DNA of 64,000 bases. It comes from Companilactobacillus kedongensis (lineage in GTDB: Bacteria; Bacillota; Bacilli; Lactobacillales; Lactobacillaceae). The translations under genes were made by a program, and so were the position numbers. Position 1 is the stretch's first letter; each line of letters begins with the position of its first letter. The stretch covers positions 1 through 64,000 of the forward strand of contig NZ_RHOR01000008.1 of assembly GCF_003946625.1 (NCBI RefSeq), written 5' to 3'. Below, in pieces: positions 1 to 8,643 of the stretch. The notes under the pieces are model-generated. The model had not been told where the DNA came from. It did no database searches and saw nothing but the letters and a program-made list of their open reading frames with translations.

Positions 1-1
1 C

Positions 2-73
2 TTTAATTTTTTAATGTTTGGCTTCGACACCTTCATTTTAAAACTATTGGGGGCTTTTTCGTATAACTATTAA
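2..73 (+). CDS. Possible C-terminal tail of a gene cut by the window edge
   Basis: One frame is open from the window edge to a TAA at 71-73, giving about 23 residues that are hydrophobic and aromatic (ending KLLGAFSYNY). An intrinsic terminator pointing rightward starts 3 bp after the stop, as expected for the end of a real gene. The family cannot be named from so little. It could also be a chance open frame. Confidence 0.4.
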   Translation, partial: FNFLMFGFDTFILKLLGAFSYNY

Positions 74-75
74 CG

Positions 76-104
76 CCCACCCGCATAGCGGGTGGTTTTT
101 TGTT
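76..104 (+). terminator. Intrinsic terminator, rightward
   Basis: CCACCCGC at 77-84 and GCGGGTGG at 88-95 form a GC-rich stem with a 3-base loop, followed by TTTTTTGTTT. It would end a transcript entering from the left edge. Confidence 0.8.
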
Positions 105-144
105 TCGCACGCTTACGCGCACTCAACTGGGCCTAAAGGCATAA

Positions 145-173
145 TAAAAAAAGCCTCCAGAAATTCTGGAGGC
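145..173 (-). terminator. Terminator of the dlt operon
   Basis: GCCTCCAG at 153-160 pairs with CTGGAGGC at 166-173. On the minus strand the stem is followed by a run of eight T. It lies about 80 bp after the dltD stop. Confidence 0.85.
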
Positions 174-252
174 TTCGGATACGTTGCTTGAGGGGAAACA
201 CGGTATCCAGTTATTGCGGGTTTTACTTCCCTTACCTGCCAGGCTTGGGAAG

Positions 253-1512
253 TTAAAACTTCGTATTATTGGCCCATGTATCCGTGAAGAAGTAATTATT
301 CATTGGGTGATGATCGATTTGACTTGGATCAGCATTCTTATCCTTATAGAAATTCTTCAAATGTTTATCCAACATTAGCCAACCACGCCATCCCATATGG
401 ATAGTATCTTCAGCAATGTAATTTTTATTCTTAACATCAGTTAGATCAACGATGTCATTAAATCCTTGTGACTTCAACTGATAAGTTATCTTCTTATCAA
501 AGTTGATCAAGGCACTCTCTGGCATCCCAGTATACTTGACCCACTTAGGGTTAACTGGCTGAATAACAAACATTACTTGTACATGATTTTGCTTAAACAT
601 ATACAGCAAGGCTTGAAAATCATTATATTCAGGAGAATGCAGATAATCGGCATGCGTATGAGAGTCTTTATATTTATAAATTTGTTTTATCAATTGTCTC
701 TTATAAAATGAATCGCCGATTTGTAGATCATTTTCACGAGAGTGACTCTTGGCCATCTTACCTGCCAATTTGTTTAATTTCTTATAATCATAATCATCAG
801 GTAATTTTGAAGATGCCTTATCAATTTTTTCTTGATGATCATTCATAAAGGCCGTTCCAAATAAATTGTCTTGGCTTTTAAGACTCATTCTGGTGAAGTG
901 CTTAATGTAAAAACGTTGTAGCTTAGTAATTTTTTGACCATTGGCAATTCTTTGAAGGGCTTGATTTTCAATTGGTCCTTCTTTGATATCTAAATCAATG
1001 GCACGACGAGCAACGTATTCATTCATTTCCTTATTCCCATGATCAGCGTTTAAAATGAATCCACTTAATTGCAATGGTGATAAGAAATATTTAAAAGCAT
1101 CTGATGGAACACCCTTTTTAGTAAACCACTGTGGTGAAATAATAAAGACAGCTTTTTTATCTTTTAAATTCGACATCCCATTAACATTAAAGGCTTGGGT
1201 TAAAGAGGCTGTTCCGGGATTTCCCAGTAAGAAGGGTTTATTTTTCCAGTGATACTTTTGTGCCATGGAAGATGGATGGAATGGATCCATTCTGGAAAGT
1301 TCAGATGATCCAATAATAGGAATGTAGTTTTCTTTTTCAGCCGCATTCTTTACATCCTCTCCCTTTAAAACTCTAATATCTAGAGAGGTAGACGCCTGAT
1401 CTATTTTTGTCGGTGTGATTGTCTTAAATTTGATCGGTGTCCACAAAAGCAATAACAAGGCGACAGCTGCAACTATTACAGGTCCAAAAGTCATCCACAA
1501 CTTTTTTTTCAT
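253..1512 (-). CDS. dltD: D-alanyl-lipoteichoic acid transfer protein DltD
   Basis: DltD acts outside the membrane at the last step of D-alanylation of teichoic acids. One N-terminal membrane segment (about residues 8-25) anchors an extracellular SGNH-like domain. The catalytic serine region is IIGSSELS (residues 66-73), and the partner Asp and His sit in DTIHMGWRGW (D369, H372). The length of 419 residues is normal for the family. It is the last gene of dltXABCD, 3 bp after dltC, and a terminator follows. The modification lowers surface negative charge and gives tolerance to cationic peptides (family knowledge). Confidence 0.95.
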   Translation of the reverse strand: MKKKLWMTFGPVIVAAVALLLLLWTPIKFKTITPTKIDQASTSLDIRVLKGEDVKNAAEKENYIPIIGSSELSRMDPFHPSSMAQKYHWKNKPFLLGNPGTASLTQAFNVNGMSNLKDKKAVFIISPQWFTKKGVPSDAFKYFLSPLQLSGFILNADHGNKEMNEYVARRAIDLDIKEGPIENQALQRIANGQKITKLQRFYIKHFTRMSLKSQDNLFGTAFMNDHQEKIDKASSKLPDDYDYKKLNKLAGKMAKSHSRENDLQIGDSFYKRQLIKQIYKYKDSHTHADYLHSPEYNDFQALLYMFKQNHVQVMFVIQPVNPKWVKYTGMPESALINFDKKITYQLKSQGFNDIVDLTDVKNKNYIAEDTIHMGWRGWLMLDKHLKNFYKDKNADPSQIDHHPMNNYFFTDTWANNTKF

Positions 1513-1515
1513 AGT

Positions 1516-1755
1516 TTATTCCAATTCTGCTACACGTGCGGAAATTTTGTTGACAGTTGACCATTGTGAACGATCAAACTCTGATACGGGAACTTGAATA
1601 CCGAATTCATCCTGTAATGTTACTAGTACTTCGACTGTTGCCATTGAGTCTAAAATTCCATCAGCGAATAGATCTTCATCTGGGTCGCTGCCGACATTAT
1701 CCAATCCTGTTACATCTTGTAAAATACTAATGATTTTTTCTTCTTTTGTGTCCAT
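1516..1755 (-). CDS. dltC: D-alanyl carrier protein DltC
   Basis: This is an acyl-carrier-like protein of 79 residues. The phosphopantetheine-bearing serine is S37 in the ILDSMATVEV motif. DltA loads D-alanine on the prosthetic thiol, and the DltB/DltD membrane machinery takes it over. GGAGAA upstream supports the start. Gene order and the tight 3-bp gap to dltD fit one transcript. Confidence 0.96.
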   Translation of the reverse strand: MDTKEEKIISILQDVTGLDNVGSDPDEDLFADGILDSMATVEVLVTLQDEFGIQVPVSEFDRSQWSTVNKISARVAELE

Positions 1756-1770
1756 AATTGTTCTCCTTTA

Positions 1771-2988
1771 TTAGAACCATAATTTATCTAAAAATCCTGA
1801 GAAAATCAGAAAACTGAAGCAAACTACGTGGAAAGTTAAAACAATTGCGAATGCTTTAGTAAATTTGTTACTTGGAACCTGTTTACGATGCTTCTTTTTA
1901 AATCTCAACCAAGCATCATTTGTGATCATAGCTGTGGCGTGAAAAATACCATAAACGATGTAGTACCAAGTTTCACCATGCCAGAATCCCATGATTAGAA
2001 ACAATGTAATATAACCAATGTTGGCCATCGTTATTCTGCTTTTGATCAATTTCTTTTTCATCATAAAGAACATCAAACGCATATAGATGAAATCTCTGAA
2101 CCAGAAAGATAAAGTCATATGCCATCTATTCCAGAAATCTTTAATGTTAACTGACTGGAATGGACGCTTGAAGTTCATTGGTGTATTCACACCCATGAAA
2201 TTACTGATTGCGACGGCAAAGAGTGAATATCCTGCAAAGTCAAAGAACAAGTACATACTGTAAACATACATGTAGGCCAATAAAGCCCATGATAATCCTA
2301 GTGGAGTTTCACCTCTATACGATAGTGCCAAGATTGAAACCTTTGGCAACAACAATGTACCGAAGAAATAACCAATGATAAATTTATAAACTAGTCCGAG
2401 CATCAACTTATTAGTTCCGCCCTTTAACATTTCCATATATTTATCACGACTAGGAATATTTAAAACATCTTTTTGAAAACGTGGGAATCGATCGATCGGT
2501 CCAGAAGAAATTGTTGGGAAGAAGAGAATAAATCTCAAAAAGTCAGTTACCTTAATTTCTTTAATGGCCCCGTCACGAATTTCCATAATCATCTCAACTG
2601 ATTTAAAGGTTAAATAACTGATACCTAAAAATCCGAATAGTGAGATCGTTGCGTTATGTAATAGGGGATTTATTTTGACAAATACCAACGGTACAATTGC
2701 CAAAATAACTGATAAAGTAAAGATCCAGAAACTATTTTTATTGTTTTTATTGGTTCGATATTTCAAATATGAGAATACAACCAACATCTCTAATAGAATA
2801 TAGAAAATCAGCGAAATACCCTGTAAAGACTTATCTCCGAAGAAAGTAATCGACAAAATGATCAATGTTGCAATGGATTCATACCATCTAAAGCGTTTGC
2901 CGAAATACAATCCGATCATGATTGGAAGAAGTAATACGATCAGATAAAGAAAGTAAGCTGGGCTGCTGTATGGTGTAATATTATGCAT
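1771..2988 (-). CDS. dltB: D-alanyl transfer O-acyltransferase DltB (MBOAT family)
   Basis: This 405-residue polytopic membrane protein belongs to the MBOAT family. The invariant MBOAT histidine is H337 in MGFWHGETWYY, and the cytosolic re-entrant region FWNRWHMTLSFWFRDF precedes it. DltB accepts D-alanyl-DltC inside and passes the D-alanyl group across the membrane towards DltD. The start overlaps the end of dltA by 8 bp, indicating translational coupling. Confidence 0.96.
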   Translation of the reverse strand: MHNITPYSSPAYFLYLIVLLLPIMIGLYFGKRFRWYESIATLIILSITFFGDKSLQGISLIFYILLEMLVVFSYLKYRTNKNNKNSFWIFTLSVILAIVPLVFVKINPLLHNATISLFGFLGISYLTFKSVEMIMEIRDGAIKEIKVTDFLRFILFFPTISSGPIDRFPRFQKDVLNIPSRDKYMEMLKGGTNKLMLGLVYKFIIGYFFGTLLLPKVSILALSYRGETPLGLSWALLAYMYVYSMYLFFDFAGYSLFAVAISNFMGVNTPMNFKRPFQSVNIKDFWNRWHMTLSFWFRDFIYMRLMFFMMKKKLIKSRITMANIGYITLFLIMGFWHGETWYYIVYGIFHATAMITNDAWLRFKKKHRKQVPSNKFTKAFAIVLTFHVVCFSFLIFSGFLDKLWF

Positions 2989-4501
2989 TAACTTTGCCCA
3001 TCAAAGCCTTACGATCAATTTTTCCATTACTACTGATCGGTAATGTTTCAACAAATTCCAATACGTTTGGAATCATGTAATCCATTGTTGTCTTCTTCAA
3101 TTCTTCTTTGATCTGGAGATTAAGTTGTTGTTGGTTGAGTTCTTTGAACTCATTCTCTAAAACAATGTGAGCAATGATCTTGCTGACTTGTTTCTTATTG
3201 TTGTAAAGCGGCACAGTGCAGGATTGCTTAACTTGCGAAAGATTACCCAGTAGTGAGTCGATCTCTTCAAGTTCGATCCGATAACCGTGCATTTTAATTT
3301 GAAAATCAGTCCGGCCTTTGTAGAAAAGCATTCCGTCTCCAGATTCACTGACCATATCGCCCGTATGATAGTAAATTCTGTCATCGATCTCTTCAAAAGC
3401 ACGTTCTGTTTGTTGTGGATTATTTAAATATCCTTTGGATACATCAGGCCCACTGACTAATAATTCACCAGTTTGATAACCATTGGCCTCATTCACCGCA
3501 TTGTCTAAGAAATGATGCATATTACCTTTTATATAACCAATTGGTAAACGATCATATTTAACTAAAAATTCTGGAGTGATCTGAACTGAAGTTATCGCAA
3601 CAGTATTCTCAGTTGGTCCGTATGTATTGTAAAGCTTAGCTTTAGGAAATCTCTTGAGTAATTTCTGAGCTGTAGCATGAGTTAATTCTTCACCACAGAA
3701 AATGAATTTATGAAGATTTTGAACGTTTTCGTGATTGAAGTTTCTAAACAAAAGACACATTTCAAAGAATGATGGTGTTGAGATCCATGTATCAAAGTTT
3801 GAATTTAAAATGGCATTTTCTAGTTTTCCAAAATTCTTTGTTGTATCTTTATCGACTATATCTAGTGTCGAGCCACTCACAAGACCTGGATAGATATCAA
3901 AGACTGATAGGTCAAATGAGAATGGTGCTTGCAACATGAGTTCATGATTATTGTCATAATCAAATTCTGCACAAGCCCAATCGACAAAGTCGAGTAAATT
4001 GTGAGTAGTAATTTGAACACCTTTAGGAGTACCAGTAGTTCCAGAAGTAAAGATGATATAAAAATTATCTTTATCACCGATGCTTAATGCAGAGTCATAG
4101 ATATTGTTATCAGAGTGCATTGCTTCTTCTATCTCTGCTTTAGAAACCATCGGAGTGTCGATATTGAAATCCTCAACTTCACTCCAATTCAGAACTAATG
4201 CTGGATGTGCAACTGAATTAATTTGAATGATTCTCGATGGGTCAGAGGCGTCATCAACAGGAATGTATGGATGTCCAGCTTTAATAGCACCCAGGAACAT
4301 AACCAACATTTCAAATTGTTGACCACCATAGATTATGATGGGACTTTTCTTTGGTAAAAATTTGCCCTGCAATAAATTAGCGATTCGATCTGATTCTTGG
4401 ATCAATTCTTGATAAGTTCTTTGTTCTGAACCGTTTTGGTAACAGATACCTTTAGGATCTCTTACCGCAGATTCAGTAATTCTTTCGATTATTTCATTCA
4501 T
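2981..4501 (-). CDS. dltA: D-alanine--[D-alanyl-carrier protein] ligase DltA
   Basis: This 506-residue enzyme of the ANL adenylating superfamily activates D-alanine with ATP and loads it on DltC in the cytosol. The P-loop-like A3 motif FTSGTTGTPKG is at residues 151-161. YHTGDMV and the C-terminal catalytic lysine in SSNGKIDRKAL are both present. AAGAAGGGGAAACAC precedes the ATG. It follows dltX and overlaps dltB. Confidence 0.97.
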   Translation of the reverse strand: MNEIIERITESAVRDPKGICYQNGSEQRTYQELIQESDRIANLLQGKFLPKKSPIIIYGGQQFEMLVMFLGAIKAGHPYIPVDDASDPSRIIQINSVAHPALVLNWSEVEDFNIDTPMVSKAEIEEAMHSDNNIYDSALSIGDKDNFYIIFTSGTTGTPKGVQITTHNLLDFVDWACAEFDYDNNHELMLQAPFSFDLSVFDIYPGLVSGSTLDIVDKDTTKNFGKLENAILNSNFDTWISTPSFFEMCLLFRNFNHENVQNLHKFIFCGEELTHATAQKLLKRFPKAKLYNTYGPTENTVAITSVQITPEFLVKYDRLPIGYIKGNMHHFLDNAVNEANGYQTGELLVSGPDVSKGYLNNPQQTERAFEEIDDRIYYHTGDMVSESGDGMLFYKGRTDFQIKMHGYRIELEEIDSLLGNLSQVKQSCTVPLYNNKKQVSKIIAHIVLENEFKELNQQQLNLQIKEELKKTTMDYMIPNVLEFVETLPISSNGKIDRKALMGKVNA

Positions 4502-4521
4502 GTGTTTCCCCTTCTTTCTAG

Positions 4522-4671
4522 CTAGAACTCGTTATAAATAAATTTGGCGCTACCTACCCCGCTGTATCCGTAGATATATAGGAGCAATAGGAAAATGAAG
4601 AAATAGGCAACGGTTTTGATAACGAAAATCGTAGCTGGCTTTTTTAAAAAAATAAACAAATTATTTTTCAT
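4522..4671 (-). CDS. dltX: Teichoic acid D-Ala incorporation-associated protein DltX
   Basis: I translated this 49-residue ORF by hand: it starts MKNNLFIFLKKP, has one membrane helix (about residues 13-34), and ends in FIYNEF, the C-terminal motif characteristic of the DltX family. It lies 20 bp upstream of dltA in the same direction, which is the usual position. AAAGGTG upstream of the ATG serves as ribosome binding site. DltX is an essential membrane partner of the D-alanylation machinery in species where it was tested (family knowledge). Confidence 0.93.
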   Translation of the reverse strand: MKNNLFIFLKKPATIFVIKTVAYFFIFLLLLYIYGYSGVGSAKFIYNEF

Positions 4672-4803
4672 AATCTACACCTTTCGGAAGAATCTCTTTC
4701 GACAAACTACCCAATCATTCAAAAACACTGTGTTCAATCAAAGTAAATTAGTACAATCTGGCAGTGATTAATATTTATTTACTTGATTTATAATCATTAT
4801 AAT

Positions 4804-4837
4804 AAAAAGGCCTCTTATAAAAGAGGCCTTTTTTGTA
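4804..4837. terminator. Bidirectional intrinsic terminator
   Basis: AAAAAGGCCTCTT and AAGAGGCCTTTTTT flank a short AT loop, so either strand ends in a T run. It lies about 130 bp upstream of dltX, where no protein gene needs it. It may insulate dlt or end an unannotated RNA. Confidence 0.8.
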
Positions 4838-4888
4838 AACAAAATTTGCGGTTTTTGACGCATTCTTAGTCTCTCTAGGGATTTTATT

Positions 4889-4910
4889 GTTATTTGTTTA
4901 AACAAATAAC
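4889..4910. promoter_or_regulatory. Perfect 22-bp palindrome with TGTTTAAACA-like core
   Basis: GTTATTTGTTT is followed directly by its reverse complement AAACAAATAAC. The centre resembles the TGTTTAAACA sites next to the two PTS genes in this window. Its target gene is not obvious, because dltX begins about 220 bp to the left and is separated from it by a terminator. Confidence 0.5.
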
Positions 4911-5269
4911 TTTAGTATTATTTAATTGAGGTACTTCTTGTTACATCCTCACTTCTATTCAGATACCTAAATCCCCAGTTCAATTTAATCAGAATGCTTA
5001 ATTTGATCTTGATTAATGTCGTGTCACAAACTAATACTCACCTCTAGGTGATATTCCCCAGTCTGCTAACCTCGACAAGAACAATTCTATCCAATTACCA
5101 TCTAATTACAAGCTTGTTGACAATACGGCAACCCCATGAAATCAGCATTTTCAATACTTTTTTACTATTTTCAGCAAATGCTTTTCGCTGTTAAACGTTA
5201 TTAATAAAGAACTTTGGTCCAATTATTGATCTCTTTGAACCAGCAACTATGCGAAGCTAAATTTAACGC

Positions 5270-5303
5270 AAAAAAAGAGGACACGTTTTCCGTCCGTGTC
5301 CTC
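5270..5303 (-). terminator. Terminator of the fucose operon
   Basis: GAGGACACG at 5277-5285 pairs with CGTGTCCTC at 5295-5303. The minus-strand transcript continues into seven T. It lies about 30 bp after the fucU stop. Confidence 0.88.
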
Positions 5304-5332
5304 ATATGTAGAAAGCAACTTATGCAAATTTA

Positions 5333-5764
5333 TTAATCTTTAGGAATAACTACACCCTTTTTAAGGATCAGGTTTCCATATAGAGCTGTTTCACCAGTTT
5401 GAATAATTGCGAAACACCCTTTGGAATACTCGTAGAAATTCTGTCTTTCAATGGTTTTAATATTGTATTTTGGAAAAGCGTCTCCGATATCCTTCTTGTA
5501 TGTGTCCCAAATATCTGGACGAGGATCTCCTTTTACAGTTTCCATTAGAATGGCTTGATAGTCTGAATATGTATCAAGTGGCATCAACTTGAGGATTCCT
5601 TCCAATAGCGTTGGAACTCCTAGCCCATCGGCACGAATAACACGATCGTTATTTGTCAAAGCAGGATAGTTTCCATCAGCTAAGAGGATCTCATCTCCGT
5701 GTCCCATTTCCATAAGACATTTAACTAACTCTGGAGATAATTCCTTAGGAATATTGTTTAACAT
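5333..5764 (-). CDS. fucU: L-fucose mutarotase (RbsD/FucU family)
   Basis: This 143-residue cytosolic protein interconverts the alpha and beta anomers of L-fucose so that the isomerase gets its preferred form. The N-terminal GHGDEILLADGNYP (H22, D30) is the signature of the RbsD/FucU fold. Its length is usual for FucU. A strong AAAAGGAGG precedes the ATG. It is the last gene of fucI-kinase-transporter-fucU, 3 bp after the transporter. Confidence 0.92.
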   Translation of the reverse strand: MLNNIPKELSPELVKCLMEMGHGDEILLADGNYPALTNNDRVIRADGLGVPTLLEGILKLMPLDTYSDYQAILMETVKGDPRPDIWDTYKKDIGDAFPKYNIKTIERQNFYEYSKGCFAIIQTGETALYGNLILKKGVVIPKD

Positions 5765-5767
5765 ATT

Positions 5768-7108
5768 TTAAGCCTCCTTTTGTTCCCAATAAGATTCAAT
5801 TTCTTCCAATGACTTACCTTTTGTCTCAAGAACATATTTATGAATGTACCAAACGGCAAATAGTGATAAGGCAGCGAAGAAGTAGAAAATATTAATTCCG
5901 ATTGCTTCCAAAATGATAGGGAAAACTAATGAGAATAAGGCATTGAATAAATATTGTGTAAAGGTGATAACACCCATTCCCAAGGCTCTAGCCTTTAGAG
6001 GAAGAATTTCTGGAACATATGACCAGAAAACAGGTCCTAAACCAAAACCAAACATAAATACATATAGGAAGATCGAAATGACGGCGATGGTAGCATTATT
6101 TGACCAAATACACATGGCAATGGCAGGTAATACTTGACCACCCAAACTAATTTCAAGTAATTTCTTACGACCTAAACGGTCAATAAATGGTAGTGATACT
6201 AAGGTTGAAATAACCAAAGCTGCACCAACACCAAAGTCAGCAATGATACTTGCATGTGCTAATCCCAAATTATGGAAAATCTCTGGTGCATAGTAAACGG
6301 CAGCATTGATACCTGTAAATACTTGGAAAGCTGTTAAGACGAATAACAAAGTCAATACTGGTCTAAACTTGCCGAATAATTCACCTAAACCGGCTTCTTT
6401 AGTTTTTAAACTGTTTTGAACATCTTTAATTTCATCTTCAACTTCTTGATCTGTAACACGAACTTTTTTAAGGACCTTTCTAGCTTTATCAATTTGTCCA
6501 TCTCTGATAAGCCAACGTGGACTTTGAGGACTGCACATCATACCAACTGTAAAGATGACAGCTGGAACAACTCCAAGTCCTAATGTCCAACGCCATGCAT
6601 CGTTTGCTAAGTTATAAGCACCAACACCATAGGCACCTAAGATACCGATGTTAACACTTAGTTGGTAAAGCGATGACATTAAACCACGAATGTTTTTAGG
6701 AGCTAATTCTGATAAATAAATCAATCCATACATATTAGCAATACCTGCAGCAACACCCAGTACCAATCTAGCAAACATTAAGAATGCCGTTGATCCAGCA
6801 ATTGCTGACATAATACTACCAACAATAAAGACAATACCTCCGACGATTAAAACATTACGCCGTTCAATTTTCTTTTCGAGAGCTGTAAAGACAACGATTG
6901 ATGGTAAAGCACCAAATAGAAGGAAACTTACAACCAATCCTTTTTCCGCAGCGTTCAAGCCGAATGCATTAGTGATTGATGGAAGTGCCAAAGAGATAGC
7001 ACCTGAATCATAACCATAAAGTAATCCGGCAAACCCGCCTAAGATAGCAAAGACATAAACTATGGGTGCAGTTTTCATCTTCTTTTCTGTATCTTGGACT
7101 TCTTCCAT
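5768..7108 (-). CDS. Sugar:H+ symporter, MFS sugar porter family
   Basis: This 446-residue protein has 12 predicted membrane helices. It shows sugar-porter motifs: SPQSPRWLI after helix 6 and DRLGRKK in the loop between helices 8 and 9. Its position between fucU and the kinase suggests that it imports L-fucose or a related 6-deoxysugar by proton symport. It does not look like FucP of enteric bacteria, which belongs to another MFS family, so the substrate is inferred from context only. GGGGGGTC upstream supports the start. Confidence 0.85.
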   Translation of the reverse strand: MEEVQDTEKKMKTAPIVYVFAILGGFAGLLYGYDSGAISLALPSITNAFGLNAAEKGLVVSFLLFGALPSIVVFTALEKKIERRNVLIVGGIVFIVGSIMSAIAGSTAFLMFARLVLGVAAGIANMYGLIYLSELAPKNIRGLMSSLYQLSVNIGILGAYGVGAYNLANDAWRWTLGLGVVPAVIFTVGMMCSPQSPRWLIRDGQIDKARKVLKKVRVTDQEVEDEIKDVQNSLKTKEAGLGELFGKFRPVLTLLFVLTAFQVFTGINAAVYYAPEIFHNLGLAHASIIADFGVGAALVISTLVSLPFIDRLGRKKLLEISLGGQVLPAIAMCIWSNNATIAVISIFLYVFMFGFGLGPVFWSYVPEILPLKARALGMGVITFTQYLFNALFSLVFPIILEAIGINIFYFFAALSLFAVWYIHKYVLETKGKSLEEIESYWEQKEA

Positions 7109-7120
7109 GATTTGACCCCC

Positions 7121-8623
7121 CTAACTAGCAATTTCTTTCTTCAAAATTTTGGTAAAACCGTCGATTCTACTATTCAATTCATCTGAATCCATAGCTTGTG
7201 GGGTTATTATTCTAGTGTCAAAAGAACTCTTAACAATACTTAAACGCTCAGCATCGTCTTTGAAATATCCAAGTGCTTTATATTGAGCTAGTACATTACC
7301 TGTAACACTGGCCTCAGTTGGTCCTGTTTGAATTTCTTTCTTACAGAAGTTAGCCGTTAATTGTACAAGTAATCTATTTTTGATCCCACCTCCAAACATA
7401 TAAATTCGTTTAATTTCTTCATTAGTAATACTTTCAAGATTGTTGATCGTATCGCGATAGCTTAGAGCTAAACTTTCGAATACGATTTGTAGCAATTCGC
7501 CACGGGAATTTGGAAGTTTTTGATCAGTTTCTTTTAAGAACTTCATGATTTTTTCTTCCATATTACTTGGAGTGGCAAATAATGGATCATTTGGATTTAT
7601 ATAACTACCGATATGTTCAGCACTTTCAGCTTCGTCAACCATCTTACTGAATTCAACCATTTCACCTTCGAATGACCATTCCTTTTGAAGCTCCTGAACT
7701 ATCCAAAGTCCAGTGATGTTTTGGAGTAGACGATTTCCACCGTCAAAGCATCCCTCATTAGTTAAACCGGCTTCAAAGGCTTGTTCAGTTACAACTGGTT
7801 TATCAGTCTGCTGACCAACGATCGACCATGTACCACAGCTGATAAAGGCAACATTTTTAGCTTCTTGACTTGAAATAGGCAATGAATAAACTGCAGCGCC
7901 TGTATCGTGTCCAATTCCATTGATAACTTTAATGTCAGAATCCAAATGTACTTCTTTGGCAATATCCGGCAATACACTACCTAGAACATGTCCACCACGT
8001 TGTATTTCTCCGAACCATTCTTTCTTAAAACCTAAACGGTTAAAGACATCATCGCTTAATTCACGACTGGCTCCATCTAGAAGCCCACTTGTTGAAGCAA
8101 TTGTAAATTCATTAGACTTAACTCCGCTGAAGAAGTATTCTACCAAGTTCGGCATGAACATGATATTTGCGACTTCATCTTTTAGATATGAATGTAAGTT
8201 CATATCAGCGAATAATTGGAAGTTAGAATTAATTAAATTAGGTTGTACACCAGTTAAAGCAAACAATTCTTTAGGCGTAAGTTTTTCATAAAGTTTATTT
8301 TCAAACTCTTCTGTTCGTGTATCACGATAACTATGAGGAGTTAAAAGCATCTTCCCATCATGACCTACTAATCCATAATCGACACCCCAAGTATCAACAC
8401 TTAAACTATCGATTTTTTTAAGATCACGTTGGGCGATCATCAAGCCGTATTTGATTTCTTGGAATATTTTTAGATAATCCCAATATAGTGAATCGGTCAA
8501 TTCTATCGGTTGATTAGAAAAACGGAACTGTTCTTTCAGTTCCATTTTTCCATCTTCTAAAGATGCTGAAATTATTCTTCCTGAACTTGCACCTAAATCA
8601 ACCGCGATTACATTTCGTTTCAT
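7121..8623 (-). CDS. fucK: FGGY sugar kinase, probable L-fuculokinase (rhamnulokinase-like)
   Basis: The enzyme should phosphorylate L-fuculose at O1 with ATP. The N-terminal phosphate-binding motif is VDLGASSGR, followed by SVDTWGVDYGL and the C-terminal FGGGIKNRLLVQ, all typical of FGGY kinases. The sequence resembles RhaB more than enteric FucK, yet it sits next to fucI and fucU. I chose the ATG at 8623 (MKRNVI) because GGATG lies 8 bases upstream; an in-frame ATG 15 bp earlier has no ribosome binding site. Gap to fucI is 20 bp. Confidence 0.88.
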   Translation of the reverse strand: MKRNVIAVDLGASSGRIISASLEDGKMELKEQFRFSNQPIELTDSLYWDYLKIFQEIKYGLMIAQRDLKKIDSLSVDTWGVDYGLVGHDGKMLLTPHSYRDTRTEEFENKLYEKLTPKELFALTGVQPNLINSNFQLFADMNLHSYLKDEVANIMFMPNLVEYFFSGVKSNEFTIASTSGLLDGASRELSDDVFNRLGFKKEWFGEIQRGGHVLGSVLPDIAKEVHLDSDIKVINGIGHDTGAAVYSLPISSQEAKNVAFISCGTWSIVGQQTDKPVVTEQAFEAGLTNEGCFDGGNRLLQNITGLWIVQELQKEWSFEGEMVEFSKMVDEAESAEHIGSYINPNDPLFATPSNMEEKIMKFLKETDQKLPNSRGELLQIVFESLALSYRDTINNLESITNEEIKRIYMFGGGIKNRLLVQLTANFCKKEIQTGPTEASVTGNVLAQYKALGYFKDDAERLSIVKSSFDTRIITPQAMDSDELNSRIDGFTKILKKEIAS

Positions 8624-8643
8624 TAGATACACATCCATTCATA

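Larger units (their letters stand above)
4672..5269. other. Gene-free region of about 600 bp between dltX and the fucose operon terminator
   Basis: No convincing ORF was found; the longest ATG frame (near 5136) encodes about 22 residues and has no ribosome binding site. The stretch is bounded by a bidirectional terminator (4804-4837) and the fucU terminator (5270-5303), and holds a perfect 22-bp palindrome (4889-4910). The dltX promoter must lie between 4672 and about 4800. A non-coding RNA between 4840 and 5260 is possible, but I saw none of the hallmark sequences of RNase P RNA, tmRNA or SRP RNA. Confidence 0.5.

Noticed and set aside
184-378. 64-codon ORF at the left end
   Set aside because: It is antisense to the 3' end of dltD and lacks a ribosome binding site.
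4840-5269. RNase P RNA, tmRNA or SRP RNA in the gene-free stretch
   Set aside because: None of the conserved core sequences of these RNAs was seen on either strand.
7920-8291. 123-codon plus-strand ORF inside the kinase gene
   Set aside because: It is antisense to a well-supported FGGY kinase and has no family features.
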